Shown here piece by piece: positions 15,225 to 22,867 of a stretch of DNA of 41,395 bases. Under the pieces are notes generated by a model. It searched no databases and was not told the origin of the DNA. It saw only the letters and a program-made list of their open reading frames with translations. A program made the translations under genes and the position numbers. Source of the DNA: Burkholderiales bacterium RIFCSPLOWO2_02_FULL_57_36. GTDB taxonomy: Bacteria > Pseudomonadota > Gammaproteobacteria > Burkholderiales > Burkholderiaceae_D. The stretch spans positions 1 through 41,395 of the forward strand of contig MESE01000135.1 in NCBI GenBank assembly GCA_001770855.1, given 5' to 3'. Each line of letters begins with the position of its first letter. Positions within the stretch are counted from its first letter, which is position 1.

Positions 15225-16106
15225 CTAGCCGACGTAGTGCGGGCCGTCCACATTCTTTCCGTGCCGGTCCACGTGGTCGATGCCACGGGCGCTGGAGATG
15301 CTTTTGCCGGCGCGCGGATGCTGAAAAGGCAGCTTCAGCAAATCAAGCAGTTTGAGTTCCCTCGGGTCATGCGGGGACGGCACGCCGATTTCAATGTGAT
15401 TCTGCGCAACGTCGGTTTTCAAGGTGCGATGCAGAATATCCCAGATCGTCAGGCCGCTGGAGAAGTTCGTGTCGGCTTCTTCCGCAGCCATCGAATGGTG
15501 GATGCCATGCAGCCTGGGCGTCATCACGAAACGGCTCAATGTTCGCTCAAGTTCGATCGGCAATCGTAAATTGGAATGATGGAACAGCACTTCAAGCAAG
15601 GTCAGCCGCTGCCACAATTGCAGCGTCTGCGGACGGATGCCGAGGATTGCGATCTGGCCGAGACGCCACGGTATCGACAAGAGAAACTCCAGCCAATGGA
15701 AACGCACCGCTGTCGAACTATCCAACACCAGGTCGGCGTGATGCACCACGTGAATTCGCCACAGGAAAGGCAGGCGATGCAGCAGGATATGCCACCAGTA
15801 GAGCGTATAGTCCAGCAGCACCACCCCCAGGATTTTTTCCGGCAGCGGTTTCAGCTTGAGGCGCGGCAGCAAGCCGGCCCGGCGCCGGTCTACCCGGCGC
15901 GCCAGCAGTTCCGTCAGGGGCCGCTCGCATAAGCTGACAACCGTTCCGGTGGCAGCCGCCATTGCAAGGTTGCGCGGGACGCGCTTCCAGTCGGATTCCG
16001 GTTTTGTTTTGCGTAACGGGTAGCGGCGTTCCAGCCAGAATAACGCGACGACGGTGGCGATGAATGCGATGGGGCCGATCCATGCGGATGGTTTACTGCG
16101 GGTCAC
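15225..16106 (-). CDS. Sterol desaturase / fatty acid hydroxylase family protein
   Basis: This 293-residue membrane protein belongs to the non-heme di-iron fatty acid hydroxylase superfamily. The three histidine clusters that bind the iron pair are visible: WHILLHR (about 106-112), HVVHHADL (about 119-126) and HGIHHS (about 203-208). Further histidines (LEVLFHHSNL) lie between clusters two and three, as in the family. Two hydrophobic segments at the N-terminus and two around residue 150 anchor it. Substrates across the family range from sterols to fatty acids, carotenoids and lipid headgroups, so the reaction here is unknown. The GTG start at 16106 has AAAGAGGG eight bases before it. It lies 99 bases downstream of the glycosidase gene on the same strand and probably shares its transcript. 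It converges with the BON/SRPBCC gene across about 40 bases. Confidence 0.88.
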   Translation of the reverse strand: MTRSKPSAWIGPIAFIATVVALFWLERRYPLRKTKPESDWKRVPRNLAMAAATGTVVSLCERPLTELLARRVDRRRAGLLPRLKLKPLPEKILGVVLLDYTLYWWHILLHRLPFLWRIHVVHHADLVLDSSTAVRFHWLEFLLSIPWRLGQIAILGIRPQTLQLWQRLTLLEVLFHHSNLRLPIELERTLSRFVMTPRLHGIHHSMAAEEADTNFSSGLTIWDILHRTLKTDVAQNHIEIGVPSPHDPRELKLLDLLKLPFQHPRAGKSISSARGIDHVDRHGKNVDGPHYVG

Positions 16107-16205
16107 GACTGGCCCTCTTTGAAATAAAACGCCCCCGATTGGCGTGACGACTGAAATTTCGCGCCACGCTCGGACTCACCATCTACGGCCCATCTGTTCG
16201 GCTCG

Positions 16206-18383
16206 CTAAGCCACCACCACCACTTCCGCGTTGCCTTCCTTGCGCACTACATTGATACCGACATTATTCGGGTAACGCTGCAATCGCAAATCGACCGTAC
16301 CGCCACCGATCGCCAGGTCCTTGATCTCCACCGTTTCCAGAAACGGCGGCAGCTGCGGATGCCTGAAGCGGATTTCCGATTTTTCCGGATCGAATGACAG
16401 ACCGAGGCAAGCCTGCAGCAGATAGTAGACGCTGGCGGCGGCCCATGCCTGCGGAGAACAGGCGACCGGATACAAGGTAGGGCCTTCTCCGGGACGCTTG
16501 CAAAATCCGCAAAACAATTCCGGCAGCCGATGCTGATCGACAAACTGGCTGGTGTCGAACAAGCCGGTAAAAATTCTCATCGCCTTGCCGGTGAATCCGT
16601 ATCCAGCCATGCCTTTTGCAATCAATGCATTGTCGTGCGGCCACACCGATCCATTGTGATACGCCATCGGGTTGTAGCGTACTTCCTTGCTTGAAATGGT
16701 GCGAATACCCCAACCGCAAAAGAGGTCTTCGCTCAACAACTGGTCCGCTACTTTCTCTGCATGCTCCTGACTTGCGATGCCGGTCCATAACGCATGCCCC
16801 GCATTGGAAGAGGATACCGCGCATTGCCGCTTGTCGCCGTCCAGCGCGATGGCGTAGGTACCGATCTCTTCACACCAGAACGCTTCGTTGAAGTTTTTCT
16901 TGAGCAGTTGCGCCGCATCCTTGAGTTGTTGTGCAAGTGCGTTATCGCCCAGCAGTTCCGCTAGCCGCGCCGCGCGCAATTTCGCTTCGTACACATAGCC
17001 CTGCACTTCGCATAATGCGATGGGAGCCTTGGCGAATTCGCCGTCGCGATGAAATATAGAATCATGCGAATCCTTCCAGCCCTGCTGCTCCAGTCCGGTA
17101 TCGCTATGGCGCCGGTATTCGACAAAGCCGTCGCCGTCGCTGTCGCCGTAATGATCGATCCAGTGCAGCGCGCGCTGGATATTGGGCCAGATCGAGCGGA
17201 TGAATTCCAGGTCGCCGGTGCGCTCGAAATATGCGCCGGCCAAGCCGACGAACAAGGGTGTTGCGTCCACCGTGCCGTAGTAGCGGCGGAATGGAATTTC
17301 ATCGAGCGCGGCCAACTCGCCGCGGCGCGCTTCGTGCAATATCTTGCCGGGCTCGGCATCGCGCGACGCATCTTCCTCGGTGGCCTGGGTCGCACTCAGG
17401 AAGGTCAGAACACCTTTGGCCAGGCTAGGATCGATCCACAGGCATTCGCGCGCAGTCAGGATGCCGTCACGTCCGAACGTGGTCGAGTACCACGGTACGC
17501 CGGCATAGGGGTAATCTCCTTCAGGCAGAGTCGAGGTCAGCATCACCAGATCGGAGGCGGACCGGTCAAGCCAGTGATTGACCATGGCATTGGAAGTGCT
17601 GATCTTGCAGCGGTTATTTAGCAAACTGCCGGTCGCCGCGGTGGATTGCGTCAGGGCTGAAAAATAATTGTCCGCGCCCGATGCCGCCGGCGCCTCGTGA
17701 CTGTCCGCCTCGCACCGGATCGTTGCATAAACATGCGCTTCTCCTTTGGGCGGCAATGCGAGTTTGAATTCGGCGCGGTTCGCGTTCAAGTGGTCAGGAA
17801 CCGGATCGAAGGTGATGCGGGTTTTGCGTACCGCATTGTCGCGTCCGCGGTACCCGAGCAATAGCTCGCTATCGCCGGTCTGGACCGGCATGAATTCGCC
17901 GCGCTTATCCCGGCGAAATCCGCGCACCTCGAAAATGTCCGCATAGTCGGCCCCGAATTCGAGCGACAGGCATGTGTTGATTTCTTCCATGCCGAAGTTG
18001 ACGATGCGCACATGCTCGTGGCATGTGTTGTTCCACAACAGCTTGGCGCGAAAAATGTGCAGCAGCCCCTTGTCGATCTTGTTCTTTCCATCCACGTGAA
18101 GATCCGGATTCATCAGTTCGACGATGAGGAGACCGTTGTCGTCCTTCACTGTGGAGTTCAGGAACATCGGCCTGACGCCGTCGATCAGCAGTTCGTGATG
18201 GGAAAGAAAGCGCGTGTCGCCGCAATAGAGACCCTCTTCGGCCATGCCGATCGGTTGAATATCGCCGAAGCGGTCGAGCAGCGCGAACAGATCGTTGTGC
18301 TTGAGCACGCGCCGGCGTTCATCGGCAGGTGAAGAAGTCGCGAGAATATACCATTGCTCATCGAGCTGAATTTTTTTAACCAT
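16206..18383 (-). CDS. Glycogen debranching / amylo-alpha-1,6-glucosidase-type glycosidase
   Basis: This 725-residue cytosolic enzyme has an N-terminal beta-sandwich domain of the GDE-N type (about 25-230; DRFGDIQPIGMAEEGLYCGD, RFLSHHELLIDG) and a C-terminal (alpha/alpha)6 barrel (about 260-700). The barrel shows family landmarks: VPWYSTTFGRDGILTA, DSDGDGFVEYRR, QGWKDSHDSIFH, and GSVWPHDNALIAKG. Such enzymes hydrolyse alpha-1,6 branches or related alpha-glucosidic bonds in glucans. The acidic catalytic residues are probably among the Asp/Glu of the landmarks, which I cannot assign exactly. The ATG at 18383 has CGGAGA upstream and overlaps the end of the glycosyltransferase gene by eight bases, so the two are translationally coupled. 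That pairing suggests that glucan or glycoside synthesis and trimming act together, perhaps for a compatible solute or storage polymer. Confidence 0.9.
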   Translation of the reverse strand: MVKKIQLDEQWYILATSSPADERRRVLKHNDLFALLDRFGDIQPIGMAEEGLYCGDTRFLSHHELLIDGVRPMFLNSTVKDDNGLLIVELMNPDLHVDGKNKIDKGLLHIFRAKLLWNNTCHEHVRIVNFGMEEINTCLSLEFGADYADIFEVRGFRRDKRGEFMPVQTGDSELLLGYRGRDNAVRKTRITFDPVPDHLNANRAEFKLALPPKGEAHVYATIRCEADSHEAPAASGADNYFSALTQSTAATGSLLNNRCKISTSNAMVNHWLDRSASDLVMLTSTLPEGDYPYAGVPWYSTTFGRDGILTARECLWIDPSLAKGVLTFLSATQATEEDASRDAEPGKILHEARRGELAALDEIPFRRYYGTVDATPLFVGLAGAYFERTGDLEFIRSIWPNIQRALHWIDHYGDSDGDGFVEYRRHSDTGLEQQGWKDSHDSIFHRDGEFAKAPIALCEVQGYVYEAKLRAARLAELLGDNALAQQLKDAAQLLKKNFNEAFWCEEIGTYAIALDGDKRQCAVSSSNAGHALWTGIASQEHAEKVADQLLSEDLFCGWGIRTISSKEVRYNPMAYHNGSVWPHDNALIAKGMAGYGFTGKAMRIFTGLFDTSQFVDQHRLPELFCGFCKRPGEGPTLYPVACSPQAWAAASVYYLLQACLGLSFDPEKSEIRFRHPQLPPFLETVEIKDLAIGGGTVDLRLQRYPNNVGINVVRKEGNAEVVVVA

Positions 18384-19431
18384 TGATTTCTCCGGCTGGT
18401 TTTCGGTGCTTGCGCTGGATGTCCCGATACAAGCTCACATAGTTTTCAGCCATGTGCGCCGCAGTGAAACGGCTCTCGAACGTATCGCGGCAGCGCCATC
18501 TGTCAATGGAATCGATTTTCGCCGCGGCTTGCATTGCCTGCTCCTGGTTTGCGACGATAAAGCCGGTTACACCGTCTTCCATAACCTCCGGAACGGCGCC
18601 GTGCCGATAGGCAATAACCGGTGTTCCGCAAGCGAAAGCTTCGATCATAACCAGGCCGAATGGTTCGGGCCAATCGATCGGAAATAGCAATGCCTTCGCA
18701 TTGCCCAGCAGATCGCGCTTCTGGTCTTCACCGATTTCACCGATATATTCGACCAGTGGATGATTGAACAAGGGCTTGATGCATTGCTCGAAATATTCCT
18801 GATCTGTACTGTCGATTTTTGCCGCAACATACAAGGGCGTTTCGCAATGCAATGCAATTTCTATTGCACGATCAAGCCTTTTCTCCGGGGAAATCCGGCC
18901 GACGAATGCAAAGTAATTCCCGGGATTATTTTGAAAGAAATACAGGTCGGGCGGTAATCCATGGTAGACCGTGCCCCTCCAGTTTACCCATGGCAAGGGC
19001 GTGCGCTGGCTGTTTGAAATCGACACAAGCGGCACCGAGTCGAAGTGACGGTAAAGCGGAACCAGTTGGGGTAAATCCAGCCTGCCATGTATTGTCGTTA
19101 CGTACGGCACCCGTAAGCTTTTTGCGACTGGAAAATGCAGATAATCGGTGTGAAAATGAATGACATCGAATTGATCCGCCATGTCGACGATCTGATCCAA
19201 CATGATCGTGTAATACATGAGCCATTCCTGTTGGCGCGCATCGAACCGGCGGCTGTCATGGACCGCTGAAACCAACCTTGCGCCGGTGACCGAGTCTCCG
19301 GTGGCAAACAGGGTTACCTCATGCCCTTGCCGTATCAACTCTTCCGTGAGATAGGAAATAACACGCTCTGTACCTCCATAGGCTTTGGGTGGAACTCGTT
19401 CGAATACGGGCGATACCTGCGCTATCTTCAT
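18376..19431 (-). CDS. GT4-family glycosyltransferase
   Basis: This 351-residue enzyme has the GT-B fold of glycosyltransferase family 4. The N-terminal half starts MKIAQVSPVFERVPPKAYGG and carries the usual acceptor-side elements (ERVISYLTEELIRQGHEVTLFATG, FDVIHFHTDYLHFP, VTTIHGRLD). The C-terminal half opens with FAFVGRISPEKRLDRAI and contains the nucleotide-sugar EPFGLVMIE (E-x7-E) motif followed by ACGTPVIAY. No signal peptide or membrane segment is present, so it acts in the cytosol, possibly at the membrane. The sugar donor and acceptor cannot be told from sequence. Its stop codon lies inside the start of the debranching-type glycosidase gene, giving one coupled unit of at least two genes and probably the sterol-desaturase-family gene as well. 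Confidence 0.93.
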   Translation of the reverse strand: MKIAQVSPVFERVPPKAYGGTERVISYLTEELIRQGHEVTLFATGDSVTGARLVSAVHDSRRFDARQQEWLMYYTIMLDQIVDMADQFDVIHFHTDYLHFPVAKSLRVPYVTTIHGRLDLPQLVPLYRHFDSVPLVSISNSQRTPLPWVNWRGTVYHGLPPDLYFFQNNPGNYFAFVGRISPEKRLDRAIEIALHCETPLYVAAKIDSTDQEYFEQCIKPLFNHPLVEYIGEIGEDQKRDLLGNAKALLFPIDWPEPFGLVMIEAFACGTPVIAYRHGAVPEVMEDGVTGFIVANQEQAMQAAAKIDSIDRWRCRDTFESRFTAAHMAENYVSLYRDIQRKHRKPAGEING

Positions 19432-19771
19432 ATGGAATGTGCAACGTCTCTTTGTGAGAAGGCGTTTCCTCGAAATACGATAAGCGGTGTATTTGCAATA
19501 GACGTGCCCGATCGGGTTTGGCGTCCGGCCGCCAGTTTTTCGATTGAAGATGCCGAGCTTCTAATTCATTCCGGATCGACCGCGGTAGCGAACTGTTGTC
19601 GGTGAAGGAGGCCCGCAACGCGGGATGAACCGCTCGCCTGCGCGCATGTGCGAATTGCGGTGGATGCATGATTGAATGGAAAGCGCCGACGAACCCTGAT
19701 CGAATCGCGGCAACTCGCGCAGGATTCAAAGGCGCTTGATCGCACCAATGCATACCGCTGCCGGGGCCGGC
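19432..19771. other. 340-base gene-free region upstream of the GT4 operon
   Basis: This spacer precedes the glycosyltransferase start on the minus strand and follows the end of a small minus-strand gene. It should hold the promoter of the GT4-glycosidase unit. Reading frames here are antisense extensions with no protein character. I find neither a clear promoter pair nor a hairpin terminator, and no good Shine-Dalgarno sequence before the ATG at 19431. Confidence 0.3.
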
Positions 19772-19966
19772 TTATTCGTACATCGTGGGAAGCTTCGACT
19801 TCCTGATCGATGATTTCCTTGCCGCCACGACTGCTTTCAGCGCCATCGCCAGCATGCTGAGCCGCTGCTCGCGAGATATCAGTTGTGCCGAAACGCCGTA
19901 GGCGCGAACCGCCCGCTCAAGATCACGCAGCGCACGAAGTTCTTCATGAAATTGCGGGTCAAGCAT
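19772..19966 (-). CDS. Small hypothetical protein
   Basis: I do not recognise this 64-residue protein. It reads MLDPQFHEELRALRDLERAV at the start, is mostly alpha-helical, charged at the N-terminus, hydrophobic in the middle (RLSMLAMALKAVVAA), and ends in a basic tail (RKSSIRKSKLP). It could be a small regulator or a toxin-antitoxin-sized protein, but no partner gene is present. I prefer the ATG at 19966, which has GGAG nine bases upstream, over a GTG at 20002 in the same frame that lacks a ribosome binding site. It stands alone, with more than 300 bases of spacer on both sides. Confidence 0.55.
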   Translation of the reverse strand: MLDPQFHEELRALRDLERAVRAYGVSAQLISREQRLSMLAMALKAVVAARKSSIRKSKLPTMYE

Positions 19967-20363
19967 CGTAACTGGCTCCGGAAAAAGTGAAGTAGATATC
20001 ACTCTAGACCAGTGCTTTTTAAATTTGTTCCCACAAGGAAAGTATTTGGTTTAAATTTTGAATGGAACAGATGTCCCTTTCACAAAGCGTCTCTATGTCG
20101 CGATCATGCAAGCAGCGCTATCGAGCGGCTTCGGGATTGCTGTTCCGTCAAGTTCTTCGAAAGATGCCATCCGAAATTTCCCGTTTTGACACATTGCTTG
20201 AAAAGAGGATCATTCTCACAATGGTTTCTTTTGTGCACGTCAGCTCGATCGCATTTTTGTCAATCGAGCATCTTTTCAACTTGAATTTCGCCACCATTGG
20301 CAAACTTATCCAACAGAAATCCTGATGTAGTTTATTAACATCACGTTGCAAGCCCTTAATTGG
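19967..20363. other. Gene-free AT-rich spacer between divergent genes
   Basis: This AT-rich stretch separates the small minus-strand gene from the plus-strand endopeptidase gene. A short direct repeat, TTTAAATTTG near 20019 and TTTAAATTTTG near 20051, lies close to the minus-strand gene. An 87-codon plus-strand frame at 20062-20325 has no Shine-Dalgarno sequence and no recognisable protein features, so I do not call it. Confidence 0.35.
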
Positions 20364-20391
20364 TTGAAGAAACGCAATAACTTGCTACAAT
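20364..20391 (+). promoter_or_regulatory. Sigma-70-type promoter of the D-Ala-D-Ala endopeptidase gene
   Basis: TTGAAG (20364-20369) and TACAAT (20386-20391) are separated by 16 bases. The predicted transcription start near 20398 falls on the first possible ATG (20399), which would then be leaderless. This favours the second ATG at 20423, which has AAAGGGA upstream, as the true start. Confidence 0.6.
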
Positions 20392-20422
20392 TCAACTGAT
20401 GTTGCTCAACAAAGGGATCGGG

Positions 20423-21598
20423 ATGTGGACGGATAGAGGTGCGGTTGGGATTTTCATTGCTTTTTTCATCATTTTTTTCCAGTTGCCAAGCGCGTCAGCG
20501 CTGGATAACAAACAATCGGCATCCAAAAACCTGAAGAAAAAAAGCGTGGCTGTCCGTAAAGCCGCGCCAGCCAGAAAAAAAGCCTCGGTCCGACGTGCGA
20601 AACTCAACGCCACAGCAGCCAAACGCCCGGTCGCGAAAAGAGCCGTTCGGGCAAAGAACAAAAAATCCGGCTCACTCAAGACAAGTGCAAAGCGCAAGAG
20701 CAAGAGCAGCCGGCCGCGCACGAAAAAAAGAATCACGGCGGCCAGGAAAAAAAACGTCGCATACCAGCGCGCCCGCGCCGCACGAGTCAGCTTGAGTGCC
20801 GGCGAGCTTGCGGGGTTGAATCGAACCCACGATCCTCTGAGCCTTCATTCAAACGTTGCCTACGTTGTCGATCAATTAACCTCCGAAGTCCTGTTCGAAA
20901 AAAACTCGGACGTCCCGCTTCCCATCGCGTCTTTGACCAAGCTGATGACAGGTCTGGTCGTTGCCGAAGCCGGCCAGGATATGCAGGAACTGTTGGAAGT
21001 GACGACAGACGATATCGACCATATCAAGAATACGTCCTCTCGGCTGCCCATCGGCGCGAAGCTCACCCGAGCGGACATGTTGCATATCGCGCTGATGAGT
21101 TCGGAAAATCGTGCCGCGTCGGCGCTTGGCCGAAATTATCCCGGAGGAATCGGCGCCTTTGTCCGTACCATGAACGCCAAGGCCGCATCCCTTGGAATGA
21201 CCGATACATACTATGTCGAGCCGACCGGCCTCTCAAGCGAGAACGTCGCGAGCGCCAGCGACCTGGCCAAATTGGTCGAAGCGGCTTCCGGCCACGACCT
21301 TCTGCGCCTCTACTCCACGTATGACCATCATTCGGTTCAATTCGACGGCAAAGAACTTGATTACAAAAATTCCAATCGCTTGGTCGGCAAACCGGGGTGG
21401 GACATAGAGCTGCAAAAAACCGGCTACATCCGTGAAGCCGGCCGATGCCTTTTAATGCAGCTTAATCTCGATGACAGGCCGGTGACCATGATTTTTCTCG
21501 ATTCCAAGAGCGCGTATTCACGGTCCGCCGACGCCGGCCAGATGCTCTCGTGGATCCAGGAAAAAATTGGCAATGACCAAACCGCTTCGGCGGAATGA
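20423..21598 (+). CDS. pbpG: PBP7-type D-alanyl-D-alanine endopeptidase with a basic linker
   Basis: This 391-residue penicillin-binding protein should cleave D-Ala-meso-DAP cross-links in peptidoglycan. It has a signal peptide (FIAFFIIFFQLPSASA), a striking basic linker (about 27-122), and an S11-type serine peptidase domain (about 130-385). Active-site motifs are S170-x-x-K173 in IASLTKLMTG, S227-E-N229, and K332-T-G334 in LQKTGYI. The domain follows the PBP7 pattern (NVAYVVDQLTSEVLFEKN, SSRLPIGAKLTRADML). The linker, encoded by roughly 20512-20799, contains by my count about 37 Lys/Arg in 96 residues and no Asp or Glu; it looks like an H1-histone tail and would bind polyanions such as teichoic-acid-like or lipopolysaccharide phosphates, or nucleic acid. 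I chose the ATG at 20423 from the promoter and AAAGGGA position; 20399 is the alternative. Confidence 0.88.
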   Translation: MWTDRGAVGIFIAFFIIFFQLPSASALDNKQSASKNLKKKSVAVRKAAPARKKASVRRAKLNATAAKRPVAKRAVRAKNKKSGSLKTSAKRKSKSSRPRTKKRITAARKKNVAYQRARAARVSLSAGELAGLNRTHDPLSLHSNVAYVVDQLTSEVLFEKNSDVPLPIASLTKLMTGLVVAEAGQDMQELLEVTTDDIDHIKNTSSRLPIGAKLTRADMLHIALMSSENRAASALGRNYPGGIGAFVRTMNAKAASLGMTDTYYVEPTGLSSENVASASDLAKLVEAASGHDLLRLYSTYDHHSVQFDGKELDYKNSNRLVGKPGWDIELQKTGYIREAGRCLLMQLNLDDRPVTMIFLDSKSAYSRSADAGQMLSWIQEKIGNDQTASAE

Positions 21599-21767
21599 AT
21601 CGTGCGCGACGTCGAACAGCGGCGATGTCGTCATTGCCTCTTTCGACTGAGATCATGCGGCACTGATTCTTTGTGTTCGACGCTTTAAAAACGGCGCCGG
21701 CACCGGAGTTATTCCGCTTAGAAATCAATCGATGCGGACGCCTTTCATGGAAGCCGTCCTTCGTCGA

Positions 21768-22667
21768 TTAGTCGACGTAATACGCGGCACTTCGTCTCAC
21801 TTCACAAGCGGCAATCGTCAGCTTGCCGTCGGCAAGCGGTTTGGCCAATATCTTGTAGGTATCGATATCGACGACGTGTTTGACGGGAAGTTTTATTTTC
21901 CTGCGCCGTCCGTCCAGTGAACCAATGTACGACCATCGATCCACTACGTGGACTTGCCGCCACTGATCGTCCCTTTCCACGATAGCGATCGGGCCGCCAT
22001 AGGGCCAGATCTCATCGTTCAGTTGTTCGAGCGCCGCGCGCAGGCGATTGCGATGCGTTTCCCGCGATTCATCTCCGATGCACGCGCCGCGGCAGCGCCC
22101 GATCTGCCGCGCAAAACAGGCGCGGCCATGGGTGGTGGTTTCGATGCCAAGCAATGCCGGACACAGCATATGCCGGCGCACCAGCGCCAGCAGTCCTTCT
22201 TGTGCGGCGCTGCGCGACGCGAATAGTCCATACAGGAACGCCGATTCATTCCACGGTATGTCGCTGCAAGCCGCCACCAGCGGACGCATGCCATCGCCTT
22301 TAAGGTAAAGCGCGAATGGCTCCGCCATGAATTTAAGCTTGACGTTATAGCCGGGTTGATACTCCTTGATCAAGCGCGATTCGAGCAGTAAAGCGCCAAT
22401 TTCGCCGGCTGTCCGCAGGAAGTCCACTCTGCGCGTTTCCTGCAGCATTGCCGTTTCTTCCGGCGTGCGCAGGTGCGCCATCACCCGCGACCGTATGTTG
22501 ATGCTCTTGCCGATATAGATCAGCGCGTTCGCGCGATTGCGGAAAAGATACACACCGGGCTTGGGCGGCAGCGCATCCAGGCTTGCCCGATCGATATGTG
22601 CAGGGTACTCAAAATCCGCTGCCGGAAGCGGCAGGATCAATCCTACTGAGGTGACTCTTGGACGCAT
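21768..22667 (-). CDS. cho: Excinuclease Cho (UvrC homologue)
   Basis: This 299-residue endonuclease resembles the N-terminal half of UvrC and makes the 3' incision during nucleotide excision repair on bulky lesions. A GIY-YIG domain occupies about residues 35-115, with GVYLFRN and IYIGKSINIRSRVMAHL as its core and the catalytic-type glutamate in LLLESRLIKEYQP. A Cys-rich middle follows (CPALLGIE, CFARQIGRCRGAC). The C-terminal half of UvrC (RNase H-like and HhH domains) is absent, as expected for Cho; E. coli Cho has a similar length. In E. coli the gene is under LexA control. I looked for a CTGT-N8-ACAG LexA box before the start and did not find one. The gene lies about 200 bases downstream of the truncated tpsA gene on the same strand. 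Confidence 0.9.
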   Translation of the reverse strand: MRPRVTSVGLILPLPAADFEYPAHIDRASLDALPPKPGVYLFRNRANALIYIGKSINIRSRVMAHLRTPEETAMLQETRRVDFLRTAGEIGALLLESRLIKEYQPGYNVKLKFMAEPFALYLKGDGMRPLVAACSDIPWNESAFLYGLFASRSAAQEGLLALVRRHMLCPALLGIETTTHGRACFARQIGRCRGACIGDESRETHRNRLRAALEQLNDEIWPYGGPIAIVERDDQWRQVHVVDRWSYIGSLDGRRRKIKLPVKHVVDIDTYKILAKPLADGKLTIAACEVRRSAAYYVD

Positions 22668-22728
22668 GAAGACTAACTACCTGAAATATTGCTTGTCGGC
22701 CTGGAGAAGGCCGGACGATGCTGCACAA

Positions 22729-22734
22729 ATTATA
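22729..22734 (-). promoter_or_regulatory. Candidate -10 box for cho
   Basis: A perfect TATAAT is read on the minus strand at 22734-22729, 61 bases before the cho start codon. The -35 region at the right distance (about 22752-22758) is poor. It suggests that cho has its own promoter after the tpsA stop codon. Confidence 0.35.
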
Positions 22735-22867
22735 GCGGCAGCATCGGGTTGATTGCGGATGATTATGGTAATGAAGGAAATTCGATCCTGACCGCATCAG
22801 TTCTATGCGCACATGGATGGCATCTGTCATGAAAGAAATTGCCGAACATACAAAAAGTCTGACATGC

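Noticed and set aside
20062..20325. 87-codon plus-strand frame before pbpG
   Set aside because: No ribosome binding site, no recognisable motif, AT-rich chance frame.
22668..22760. Search for a LexA box upstream of cho
   Set aside because: No CTGT-N8-ACAG-like sequence found; SOS control of cho is not supported by this sequence.
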